A DNA stretch of 64,000 nucleotides from assembly GCA_021307315.1 (NCBI GenBank), contig JAJSPD010000128.1:1-64000 (forward strand), given 5' to 3'. This DNA is from Bisporella sp. PMI_857 (lineage: Eukaryota; Ascomycota; Leotiomycetes; Helotiales; Helotiaceae). Numbering within the stretch: the stretch's first letter is position 1; each line of letters starts with the position of its first letter. A program made the translations under genes and the position numbers. Below the pieces are notes generated by a model. It saw nothing but the letters and a program-made list of their open reading frames with translations, was not told the DNA's origin and searched no databases. Below are positions 12,150 through 22,135 of this stretch, in pieces.

Positions 12150-12974
12150 ATGTCGACCAGCACGTCACCGTCCGCCGGAACACAAACTGGAACACAGTGG
12201 GATGTTCAGATTGAAGCTGCTAAACTCCTTGGTGGCGCTCCCGAGTTGAACTCTGAATCCCCAATCCCATTTTTTCATATACTTCACCGGTTGAAGACTA
12301 CGAAGCGCGAAGGCTGGCGACGATTTGGAATCTTGGAGTGAGTCTAGACCTCCCATCGCGTTCTTCATACAACTAGCTAATCAAGGTGCAGCGGTGAGTC
12401 AATCTCGGACCACATGTATCGCATGGGTATGATTAGCATGTTTCCTCCAAGCGGTCTGGAATCTCGCCTCAATATTGCTCGCTGCTCGAAAATGGCCCTC
12501 ATACACGATATGGCGGAAGCTCTAGTCGGTGATATCACCCCAGTAGATGGCGTTGATAAAACCGAGAAGTCGCGTCGGGAAACTACCACAATGCAATACT
12601 TCACCAGCGGGCTGCTTGGAAATGTCTCTGGTGGACGGATCGGTCAGGATATCATGGAAGTGTGGCAGGAATATGAAGATGATAAGACTCTTGAAGCGCA
12701 TTACGTACATGATATCGACAAGATTGAGCTGCTTCTACAGATGACCGAATATGAACGTGCCCACAATCGTGAACTCGACTTAGGAGAGTTCTCATGGGTA
12801 TCATCGAAGGTTAAGTTGCCGGAAATGAAAAAATGGAGTGCTGAGATCTTGAAGGAGCGCGAGGACTTCTGGGGTGACAAAGAACACCATTCATATCAAC
12901 CTGCCGATGCACCATCAAAGGGTCATTTAGAGTACTATGGAAATGGGACTCAAGATGATTCCGGCCACGCTTGA
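12150..12974 (+). CDS. HD-domain 5'-deoxynucleotidase (YfbR/HDDC2 type)
   Basis: Two exons (12150-12337 and 12392-12974) separated by a 54-nt intron give about 256 residues. The spliced junction reads RFGILDGESISDHMYRMGM, the family's substrate-site region. The HD metal site is present: FHILHRLK (first His), DHMYRM, ALIHDMAEALVGDITP (the His-Asp pair) and a later Asp in YVHDIDKIELLLQMTEYE. Proteins of this family remove the 5' phosphate from deoxyribonucleoside monophosphates and are soluble cytosolic metal enzymes of nucleotide salvage. Length and motif order fit the yeast and human members. The N-terminal 20 residues are Ser/Thr-rich and divergent. The gene appears intact. Confidence 0.9.
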
Positions 12975-13789
12975 ATTGCCTCTGTGGTTAGTAGGCCCTT
13001 TGTCATGCAATGGTCCTTAAGGATCCTTGATTCAAGGTAAGTGTTCTCTTACTAAGAATGAATTGTCGCCTAACTATCATTCATTCAGGCAATGAAAAGC
13101 TTGCGTTGGATACAGTTGAGCAGCGTCGGTTCTGATTTCTTACGACCTGACGATTTTCACGAGTCATAATTATTTGGTGGTACCGGTGAGGACGACGACA
13201 GTGTTTGGGCGTTTGGCATAGAAATGAGTTCTTCAGAGACAGATAAACGATAGACATGCAATGCGAATCCGGTGGCTGTGTCTAAGTGTTTCTATTTCAT
13301 CGGGATCTGGTATTGGTGATCAAAAATGCGTCCTCCATCCTCAAAAAGATTTTATGGCGAATTGTGAAATTTCTTTCGTCCAAAAATTTTCTTAGTTATT
13401 GTAAAGCAAGCCACTCTCAAGTAGAGGAATGTGTTTACTGCTGTATACTACATAATCTCAGAGTCAAAGAAAGTGCCTACCAAAGTGGGGTGCTTCCTGA
13501 TACCGATAGTTTCCGCAGCAACCGAAGCTTGGGAGCTTCGAGATGCCTTAACCAATTTGCGATAACCTCACTCAACACTTTATAGAGCTGTTGAACGTGG
13601 TCTATGATAAATATCTTCCCAGCATATTCTTCCAGATCCGTTCAAAGGATTTAAAACATCGCTATCGCTCGACAGAATCGATAGTTCTATTGTGGCAGCC
13701 TTACTTCTCGCCTGGAGGCTATCTAACCAAGTCCAGCTCTATTGACCGCTCGAAATGCTTTAATAAACTCCACCACGTTCGAACGCAAA
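12975..13789. other. Intergenic, no gene recognised
   Basis: Probably holds the 3' end of the HD-domain transcript and the promoter and 5' leader of the next plus-strand gene. Short frames here have no family resemblance. Confidence 0.45.
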
Positions 13790-15226
13790 ATGCACACTCC
13801 GCCTCATTTCATGCCAGGTGCATTCAACTCATGTGTTTCTACAGGCCCTGAACCACGATTTACTACTGCGAAATCCAATATTTTTCAACCACCCCGCACA
13901 CCTTCAGTCAGTGCATCATCCTCCCTCGTCTTAACGCGTTCGGCGACCAGCGCAATGTCGACTGAGTACACGAACATCTCTAACGCTGGTCGCAAGCGGT
14001 CTAGACTCGATTATAATGATGGCAGGCAGACTCCAGAACCTCGTCGAGGCGATGATCCTGGTTCCCCATTGCCGTTTGTCAACACAAGATATGCGATCAA
14101 AGGCGGGATGGATACACCGACATTGCAGGCAGCCCAAATACATGATAGTGTGAGTGAATTTGGTGATGTTAGATATAGGCGCGACGCTGGGCTGCTTGGA
14201 GAAGATACGGGTGGTTACCAGAGCTTCCTACCTCTACCGCTGGAGCTGGATAGGGAATCGAATGGGAGGCCAAGACGCAGTACAAGTTCACAGTTCGGCC
14301 CGGCAGAAGGATGGAGCAGAACCGCTTTTGAGGTGGTGGGCGAAGTTGTAGGGAAGGTTTGGGAGTTCTGCAAGAAAGGCGCATTCAGAGGCTTCACTGC
14401 TGGTGGTGGGAAGGGGTACGCTGTCAAGAATGAGGAATGCCATTTCAAGCTGGACGAGAGCGAGGCATGGACTGACGATAGGACTACAACAACTTTGGGA
14501 ATTGAGCGTGAGTCTACACCTCTACCAGGGCAGTTTCCAGAAGAGGAATTTATCCCCGATTATTGGGATCATGCCACACCTGAAGCTACTCCGCCACGGG
14601 CGGGAAAGAGAAGACAAATCGGAGAGAATAATGATGAATTAACCAGGAATTGGGTCGTTGTTCCACCTGCTGCGGAAAATCAGATAACTACGCCATCAAA
14701 ACCACAGGTTAGAGCTGCTGCAGGTCCAGCCAGATATAGCATGCCAACAGCTTCTTCTGCCTCGCGCAGAGCTCGCCCGGCCTCACGGGCTGGACCAGCT
14801 CTATCCAATGCGCCTCAACGACGTGCCGTACTCAATCGTATATCTCATGCCGGCTCGCCAGTACTTCAATCCTCACATCCAGCATCATTTGCCTCACCTC
14901 GATCACCCCAAGGCAGCAGGATACCTCGCGCAACGGCGAGTCCCGGAAGGAATGGCAGTTCTAGGGTATCTGTGATTGGAGAGCCGCGTGTTGAGAGCCC
15001 GGCAGCAAAAGCAGCGGCGAAGGAAGCGCAGAAATGGGCAGCAGCCAAGAAGCGAGAAGACATGGAAGCCGAAATCACAATGCGGAGGATGGATAAACAA
15101 TTAAAAGATATGATCCGTCAAGGAAAAGAAGCTTTAGGTAGCAAAGTTGAGATCGAGATGGAAGAGGATTACACGCCCAGTAAACCCTCACATGCAGGGT
15201 CTGGGAGTAAGAAGTGGGCGATCTAG
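13790..15226 (+). CDS. Conserved fungal protein of unknown function
   Basis: A single open frame gives about 478 residues. ATG 13790 (MHTPPHFMPGAF) is the first ATG in frame; the frame is open further upstream but without an ATG. The N-terminal third is rich in Ser, Thr, Pro and Arg, with a basic patch (GRKRSRLDY) that could be a nuclear signal. The central segment GWSRTAFEVVGEVVGKVWEF, followed by CKKGAFRGFTAGGGKGY, is the most protein-like and apparently conserved part. A disordered Arg/Ser/Pro region follows. The C-terminus (about residues 405-465) is a charged helix, probably a coiled coil (EAQKWAAAKKREDMEAEI). I do not recognise a catalytic domain. Nuclear or scaffold roles are only guesses. 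Confidence 0.75.
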   Translation: MHTPPHFMPGAFNSCVSTGPEPRFTTAKSNIFQPPRTPSVSASSSLVLTRSATSAMSTEYTNISNAGRKRSRLDYNDGRQTPEPRRGDDPGSPLPFVNTRYAIKGGMDTPTLQAAQIHDSVSEFGDVRYRRDAGLLGEDTGGYQSFLPLPLELDRESNGRPRRSTSSQFGPAEGWSRTAFEVVGEVVGKVWEFCKKGAFRGFTAGGGKGYAVKNEECHFKLDESEAWTDDRTTTTLGIERESTPLPGQFPEEEFIPDYWDHATPEATPPRAGKRRQIGENNDELTRNWVVVPPAAENQITTPSKPQVRAAAGPARYSMPTASSASRRARPASRAGPALSNAPQRRAVLNRISHAGSPVLQSSHPASFASPRSPQGSRIPRATASPGRNGSSRVSVIGEPRVESPAAKAAAKEAQKWAAAKKREDMEAEITMRRMDKQLKDMIRQGKEALGSKVEIEMEEDYTPSKPSHAGSGSKKWAI

Positions 15227-16134
15227 AAAACCTGGATGATCCGATCCAAAGATTCTTGTTGAGAGTGATTAGCTTCGCTTCATCGTACAATTTCATGGAT
15301 AGTTTCGGCGTTAATTTGGGATGGATGGAGGATAGCCTGGCTACTGGATCTATGACTCTTCTTTTTGTGTGCTTGAGGAACCGTCCGTGTTCTTGAAGGC
15401 GTTGAACGGCGTTTGCATATACCACTGACCTCATTTCGAGGAATGCAGTCATTACAGCGATGTTGTTGATTGGAGATTTATGGTTTTGTACAAGTAATGT
15501 TACATTATATCGTTTAATGGATATATAATTTTATTCAGCTCTTAGGTGTTTTGCTCACCAACTTGTTCGTCAGTTAGGGTTCTTACATACTTTTTACTTT
15601 GAGGAGTAGCGATCACGATCGTTACTATTTTCTGCTTGGAAAGTTTGCGCTAGTAGAAAAATGGCATTCCTTATCCTAGATTCTACAGTACTTCCTTCGT
15701 CATTTATCTTTAAAAATTGGTTGCTCTTTATAGAGCACGATTCAGTTGGGGTGGCGAGACAAAGATCTTCCCGTCATCATTGAAAACGAAGAAACGGCCT
15801 GATGGCGGCCATCCTGCTCTTTTTATCATCTGGTCAAGGGCGGCAGAAATATAGATATAGCTGAAAGTTCTGCAGGGTTTAATAGACAAACGGACCGTAT
15901 CTGAACTATGAGGCATCGAAAGGATGAATAATTCTTGCCGCAAATCTCTCTTATCATCTGTGTGCGACAAAGACGCAGTGGCAGAAGAACAATAGTAAGT
16001 CAGCAATAGCAACATCTTTCCTTTAATTTGCGTTTCTTTGTTACGGTTTAACTCGAAAACCGATTTGGGGTATAATCCCATTACAGTACTTAAGATTGCA
16101 TTGGGAAGTTGTAATTTTTTAACAATTATCTACA
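15227..16134. other. Intergenic, no gene recognised
   Basis: About 900 bp between two plus-strand genes. It contains the promoter of the P450 gene. No TIR element or RNA gene was seen. Confidence 0.45.
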
Positions 16135-18054
16135 ATGAGCCCAGGCTTAAATCTCAAAATGTCTGATGCTAGTCTACCACCAATTGCCCTCACTTTTGCG
16201 GCCCTTGTCATTACAATGTATTTATGGCAATACGTACGAAACAGGCGGTCCATATCATCCAATTTATTTGGACTGCCGTTGCCTCTCGTAAATATCAGAG
16301 AAGGCAAAGTTCTCAGCGAAGAACTTATCAAGGCAATGAACCTGGTATATTCGTTTCCCTCACTGTTATCGTTAAAGCTACATCTAAACAATACTGAATT
16401 AACACTGTCCAGTATCCAGATGAGCCTTTTCGTATCAATGCCGTCGGCTTAGACGCGGTCGTCCTTCCATATAAAGAAGTCGACAAGATAAAGAACCTGC
16501 CTGAGAATATAGCATCGTTCAAGGCAATGATTTACGATATGTCAGAAGCCAGATATACAGGAGCAAGGGATACAGAACACCAAGCAAGTGAAGTTATAAA
16601 GGGCGAATTGAGTCGTAATGTCTCTATTTTGAGTGGCCTCCAAGAGGAGGTCAAGTATATTCTCAATCACTAGTAAGCCGACTGCATATCCTTGCGCTGG
16701 GCATTTCCACAGAGCTCCCTTGATCTTTGAAAACCACTAACAATACTTCCAGTATCAAACCGACACCTATTTGGACACCTGTAAATGTTTGTGATACAGC
16801 AATAGAGTTGGTTGTGCGTATCATCTTCATACCTAGTGTTCGGTACCAGGCTAATCAATATTCCAACTGAACAGGGAGGCATGACGGCAAGAATATTCGT
16901 AGGGTTGCCGTTGTGTAGGGACAGAGAATGGCTGGATGCGACAATACATTTCCCACAGGACCTAATAGCCTCCATAGTTGCGCTGAAAACATGGCATCCC
17001 ATCTTTCGACCCCTGGTTAGCATTTTCTCTCCTGAATTCCGGAAACTACGAGCATATCGCGGATTTGCATCAAAAAAGCTCGGACCTCATGTGAAAGCGA
17101 CCAAAGGAAATCCTCATTTGGCCAATTGGATATTGAGTCGTTTTAAAGATCCTACGTCAGTGAGTGCATGGCGTCTGGCGATCATGCAGTAAGGATGTCT
17201 ACGCGATACTATTAAGTCTGGTGTTAACTGCTTATGAAGGATGAATGTTGCTATAGCAGCCATTGACAGCTCCGGCTTAACACTTCAGCATATTGTGATC
17301 GATCTAGCTTCATATTCCCAATATATACCGGAACTAAGACAAGAAATTGATGGGGTCTTAAGTGGAGAGTGTGATGGGCAATTACACAGAAACAGTTTAC
17401 CTAAACTGAGAAAACTAGATAGCTTTATCAAGGAATCTCAGAGAATGAATCCCCCATTGTTCGGTAAGCTGGTTCTCGGCTCCTTGCAACATCACTGATC
17501 TGTTTTTTCGATAGTCAATATAAATCGGAAAGTAACAGCAAAAAAAGGCCTTAAGCTCTCAACTGGGCATGTCCTTCCACATGGTACACTATTCGGATTT
17601 CCCCATCCTCACGCACCTGGCTCAACTGTTAGTGTCAGTAAATTATACAGCGACAAAGATCAACCTTCATTTAACGAGTTCGCTCCTTGGCGTTACTTCA
17701 ACCTTAGGAAGATCCCAGGAGAGGAGATCAAGCATCAGTTTGTCACCATATCAGCTGACAGTCCTGTCTTCGGCGCCGGTAGGTCTCTACCTGTCTTCTG
17801 TCTGATACGTGTACCTCTTTGATGCACTGCTAATCAGAATTCAAGGTCCTCAAGCTTGCCCCGGCCGCTTCTTTGCCAACGACAAAATCAAGATCGCAGT
17901 AGTAGAACTGCTTAAGAGATATGATTTCGCCTTGGGGCCCAACGGAGAAAATACAACAACCCAGGGGTTTACTCGTCCTGCTGCGATTCCTTTCCGCACT
18001 GGCACAGTTGTTGCCCCGAACACCACAGTTTACATCCGTGAGAGAGCAGACTAG
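16135..18054 (+). CDS. Cytochrome P450 monooxygenase
   Basis: Seven exons (16135-16344, 16413-16672, 16753-16813, 16875-17188, 17240-17463, 17515-17778, 17846-18054) join in phase to about 513 residues. A membrane anchor lies near residues 15-35 (IALTFAALVITMYLW). YPDEPFRINAVGLDAVVLPY and GGMTARIFVGLPLCRDREWL are typical of Leotiomycete/Eurotiomycete secondary-metabolism P450s. The K-helix ExxR motif is ESQR in FIKESQRMNP. The PERF-like region is FAPWRYFNLRK. The haem loop is FGAGPQACPGR once the last intron is spliced at the AAG acceptor (17845). The I-helix reads AIDSSGLTLQH instead of the usual AGxDTT, as in some fungal families. The enzyme would act at the ER membrane. The substrate is unknown. 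Confidence 0.9.
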
Positions 18055-18658
18055 ACTGGTCGAGGTGTGAATTGGAGCGCAGACTGCAATGTTGGACCAA
18101 GATCCTATGTCGGGAGAAAGCAATTTCTCAAAATTTCGGGCAGTGCAAGTATTAATCAATTGTTTCATTCATGCTTTACTAGTAGCTGCTGAGTTACCCA
18201 TATTAGTTAGTGCGATATATTCACCTAACCGTTGGCATTACTCAGGTTTCTGTCCCCAGTTCCTGCTCTCAATTGACATGTTGGTGTAGTGAAGGTCCCA
18301 TTGTATGGCTGAAAACTCCACATAAATCACAATGTCTTAACATAAATGATAATGCTTTTATTATAAGCTATTTAATGTTCTATTCAACCATTTATATTCT
18401 CAACAGCATTTAAGCAGTCTTTCCAAAAGAACTTCTGCAAGAACTTACTTAAAATTTGCCATGGATACGTTGCTAAATTCAACTTCACCCACGCCTCACA
18501 TTTTGTTCATACTTGTAAATCTTCGTGGCTAAGGCTTCATACAATATTGTATCTAAGTTTAAGAACTATAGATAGCATAATACTCGCTTTCCATTGCACA
18601 GCATATTTCACCACTACTGCGCTAATCTTACCTTAGGTTTGGTCATTTCCTTGTCTCG
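18055..18658. other. Intergenic between convergent genes
   Basis: The 3' flanks of the P450 and the methyltransferase-like gene converge here. No gene or hairpin element was recognised. Confidence 0.5.
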
Positions 18659-19381
18659 TTAAAAAACCCCTGGGATAAACCTCATTGTCCTCCGATGATA
18701 CTCCTCCCACTCTCTCCCAAACTCCTTCTTCAACATTGCCTCCTCGTCTTTGACCCTAACCCAAACTACATAGAGCCCTGAAACTGCCAACCATACTAGT
18801 AACGCAGGCCACACCCTGAATCCTCCACTTTCCATCCCCCATCTTACCGCCCGGTTGGGTAACACGCACCCGAAAACACCGTCCAGCCTCAGTAACAAGG
18901 CAAGATTAGATGCAAGGATCAGCCAATTCGTTGGATAGCTCGGATGCTGCACGTAAGCATACAGCCCAGTCTTTACCAACGCTGTCGGCCTGGCCAGTCT
19001 AAACGTAAAATTCTCTCCTAGCTGCCTGAAGGCAAGTAACCTGATAGGTGCCGCTATGGTGATGGCTATCAGCACAACCGTGGTGTAGGGTGACCACGTG
19101 AACAAGGAGCTTGACAGATTGCCCGGATTCGGACAGAGCAGCGAGGGAGGGGAGGGGTAGAAGGCCGTGATGAGTGCGTGAAGGATCCAAAAGGAGAGGG
19201 TGATGAAGCGTCTACCTTGAATAGCTCCGGGACCAATTCCAACATTATCCTCAGGGAGGGCGGCGGCGGGGCCTTGAGGGTTGGGGTTTGGTGGTGACCA
19301 GCAGCGGTAGGTGAGGTAGGAGGCCAAAAGGAAAGAAACTGCGAGGACGAGGGTTGCGGGATCAGGAAAGACAAGCGACAT
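18659..19381 (-). CDS. Isoprenylcysteine carboxyl methyltransferase-like membrane protein
   Basis: A single-exon frame of 240 residues starts at ATG 19379-19381. It has about five hydrophobic segments: one at the N-terminus (TLVLAVSFLLASYL), further ones around residues 60-120, and a hairpin near the C-terminus (ALLVWLAVSGLYVVW). The methyl-donor-binding signature of the ICMT/PEMT fold is present: LGENFTFRL, TGLYAYVQHPSYPTNW (normally RHPSY.G) and DEEAMLKKEFGREWEEYHRRTMRFIPG. Family members methylate C-terminal prenylcysteines or small molecules at the ER. In fungal accessory regions similar proteins are of unknown substrate. His in QHPSY is kept while the Arg before it is changed to Gln. The gene looks intact. 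Confidence 0.85.
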   Translation of the reverse strand: MSLVFPDPATLVLAVSFLLASYLTYRCWSPPNPNPQGPAAALPEDNVGIGPGAIQGRRFITLSFWILHALITAFYPSPPSLLCPNPGNLSSSLFTWSPYTTVVLIAITIAAPIRLLAFRQLGENFTFRLARPTALVKTGLYAYVQHPSYPTNWLILASNLALLLRLDGVFGCVLPNRAVRWGMESGGFRVWPALLVWLAVSGLYVVWVRVKDEEAMLKKEFGREWEEYHRRTMRFIPGVF

Positions 19382-19974
19382 TTTGAAACACTGGAGGGGT
19401 AATACAGAGCTTGAGTTGTTGATGCTTCATTTATGAAAGAATGGGAAAATAGCCGTCTCGAGGTGGATGAACCCCGTATTCCATGTCTATTGTTAGCAAT
19501 TAGGATTGGTGATGATAGCGTAGCTTTTTCTAGACTCACGAGATGAAAAGATGAAGCGAAATACGGGGTGTGGCTTGTTTGCAGCATCTACACAACGCTC
19601 AAATTATAAAGATAAACTTTTCTTACATCAACTGACGGGAAGTCTACTAATACCGCTGTTTAGTGTCTAGCCAACTTTACATTGACCATGTGCCCGCATG
19701 TTTTGCCCGGCCACAGTACAGCCTTGCAAGATTAAAGCATGCCGATTAGTTTGGCTTTCAAAGCCTCACTGTTGACAATATAGTAGCTTGCACCATGGAC
19801 AGCCACTTATTCGAGGACTAGAAAGCAATTTTCAATCCGCCTGGGGCGGCAAAGAGGATAGTTACGTCCGTTCAATGACACTTCCCATTCCATTGACTTT
19901 CCAGCCGCTGTCGTAAGTGGCCGACGGCTCTGGAGTTCCAGTGACAAATGTTGCGAACACACAGACAAAGCTAG
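19382..19974. other. Intergenic, no gene recognised
   Basis: Upstream region of the methyltransferase-like gene. No recognisable frame. Confidence 0.45.
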
Positions 19975-20350
19975 GCGAATGAGAAAAATACCTCATAGTA
20001 ATATTGATTCACATGTTCTGAGTAGTGCCTATTCACATGATGAGGAAGCTGATTCGCATGGTGAGAGCGTTAGTCGTTGTTGATAAACGGTCACAGTGAC
20101 AACGCCAAACGAATAAGAAAAAAGCCTCATAGTTAGACTGATTCATATGGCAAGTGTAAGCTTAGTTCAGATAGTGATAATGAGGTTTGTTAACCTGGCA
20201 AGGCAGATTCACATAAAAAGAGCATCGGTTGTTCATGCTAAAAGGTGACGACAAATGCACTGAGCGAACAGGAAAACGCTACATAGTTCGATTGATTGGC
20301 ATAGTGAAAGCATCGGGCGTTATTGATGCAAGGAGATGATAACGGGTGTG
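19975..20350. repeat. Degenerate direct repeats, about 130-155 bp spacing
   Basis: Three diverged copies of a block can be read: one starting at 19976 (CGAATGAGAAAAATACCTCA), one at 20110 (CGAATAAGAAAAAAGCCTCA) and one near 20265 (CGAACAGGAAAACGCTACAT). Each is followed by (C/T)ATAGT and then GATTCA/GATTGG. A second block beginning GATTCGCATGGTGAGAGCGT (20051) recurs as GATTCACATAAAAAGAGCAT (about 20206) and GATTGGCATAGTGAAAGCAT (about 20292). These are imperfect direct repeats immediately upstream of a TATA box. Confidence 0.55.
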
Positions 20351-20430
20351 CGTGATCACAAGTGATAGATTGTGGTGCGGAGGCAAACTTTCCTGATATC
20401 GATTATATATGCCAAAATCTGCCTCATCCC

Positions 20431-20700
20431 TATAAAAGGGTATCAGGTACCCCTCTCACAACGCCTGCCAACCAGAACTTCTCCAAATACTAAAGTCAAA
20501 GAATTCAATCACTTTTTGAAAACGAACTAAGGTCGAAGACGCCTCCAGGATTACTCCTTTGCAACATCAAAGACATGGAGCCTATCACTCTCACAATTCT
20601 CATCATTCTCTGTCCGTTGTAGGAGGCTGAATGCCAGCCTCGCGGCAGAACGGGAGCGGGAGCGGAATGGTGAGTCCTTACCCATTTTTTGTCTCACCTT
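20431..20700 (+). promoter_or_regulatory. TATA-box promoter leading to a mini-ORF
   Basis: TATAAAAGGG at 20431-20440 is a canonical TATA box. About 140 bp downstream, ATG 20575 opens a hydrophobic 15-codon frame (MEPITLTILIILCPL) ending at TAG 20622. That TAG also looks like a splice acceptor. The following stretch ends in AATG|GTGAGT, a strong donor. The arrangement resembles a short spliced transcript, coding or not. I cannot assign a product. Confidence 0.3.
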
Positions 20701-21344
20701 CGTCTTACCTTTTGCTGAGATTCTTCCATAGGCTAGACGGAATTAGTGGATATAAATGTATAGGAAGTCACTCGCTATGGAATAAAGAGGGTTGAGTGGA
20801 CGGATATATGGAATTGTATTTCGAGGATATCTACGTCATGATCATAATGGAAGTTGGGGGTCGAGTGAGGTTGAATAACAGTGAGCACGGTCATATATAT
20901 TCGGTTTTACCCTCCATCAGACGGCATTTCTGTAGGCAATGCCATGCCTCTTTCTGAGCTTTCTATCCAGCCTCACAAGATGCTTGTTTCTGAACAATGT
21001 GAATTTATACCCTTAGGTGTTGTTAAACTTTATTTTCTGACGATCCCATCGAGCCAGTGAAATTCATTACCTTTTAGTGGTTGGCGTTGAAGAGCTGAAT
21101 GTGGCTTTGCCAAGAATGTTTCATGGAACTTATGTCGTTACCCATACCAATCACTAGCTTCACAAATCACATTTTACTTAGCCTTATAATTTTCCTGTAC
21201 TTTATGTTGCTTTTTTTAAGTTGATTTTTATGACAACTTTAATACCAAGTGTTTACCATGTTAGTTTAAAGTTTCACACTAGCTCTATTTCTAACTAACC
21301 GCTTCATACACACAAAGTATGTTTAAAGTGGAATAAAGTGAATG
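20701..21344. other. Intergenic, no gene recognised
   Basis: AT-leaning sequence with no frame of note, up to the small inverted-repeat element. Confidence 0.45.
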
Positions 21345-21501
21345 CAGTCCAACCTGGATATTTCGGAATTCTCGGTTCCATGCCTATACTCCGATATATA
21401 GAGGTTTCCGATGTAAAGAGGTCCGTTATAGCCACTTAAGGCCAGGCAGATTCAGAGGTTTATTCCGATATAAGGAGTTCCGAAATATCCAGATTGGACC
21501 G
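21345..21501. mobile_element. Small MITE-like element with about 24-bp TIRs
   Basis: The left end reads CAGTCCAACCTGGATATTTC and the right end, read in reverse complement, CGGTCCAATCTGGATATTTC, both continuing GGAA. Two mismatches occur over 24 bp. The element is 157 bp and has no coding capacity. The interior has repeated CGATATA/GGAGTTCC-like motifs. A TA target duplication is not clear. CAGT-type ends fit the Tc1/mariner-pogo class, and the motif style resembles the larger element at 30820. Confidence 0.65.
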
Positions 21502-22135
21502 TGGCAACATCAAACCGCCCACAACATTAGAGAGTGGCAGAATCTGCTCAGTCTAAACAGACTATAAATATAAAGATACGATATAGTAAATCCAATATTT
21601 GATTAAAAATATATCTCTTTGCCTCTTAAGGCTATGATGTTAGCTATTAGTAAGGGTGTAACAGAGCTTACTAAGACCAATAGCGCTGCCGGTGTGCTAA
21701 GCTGTAAATCTACTCACTCGGAGATATAATCTATTCAACACAAAAATTGAAATAACTGATTATATGATATTTCGATTCATTATATTCTTTTTTGCCTATA
21801 TTTTTACGTAGTTGCATCTGGCTAATAATGTAATATTGTAAGCTATTGTTATATGGTGAATGGGGCGTAATTTGACACTGAGGGCCGGCGCACACCTTGC
21901 AAAGACAGCCAAGAATTGGCATACCACCCAGCTCTAAGTGGACAAAATTGTGGAACCCGCGTCGGATATGCACGGTAAGCAAAGGTATTATTTGACTGTG
22001 GCTTGACATTGCAGGAGCCAAAAGAGCCCATCCTCAAAAGAATGATGTTTTTTCACCATAAAATTTCCCTCAGAAGTTTTTGTTCCCATTTTTCATCTTC
22101 TGCATAGAACTATTATTTTTTAAATCCTCTTAAAA
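21502..22135. other. Intergenic, no gene recognised
   Basis: Promoter side of the FAD oxidoreductase gene. Short frames only. Confidence 0.45.
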
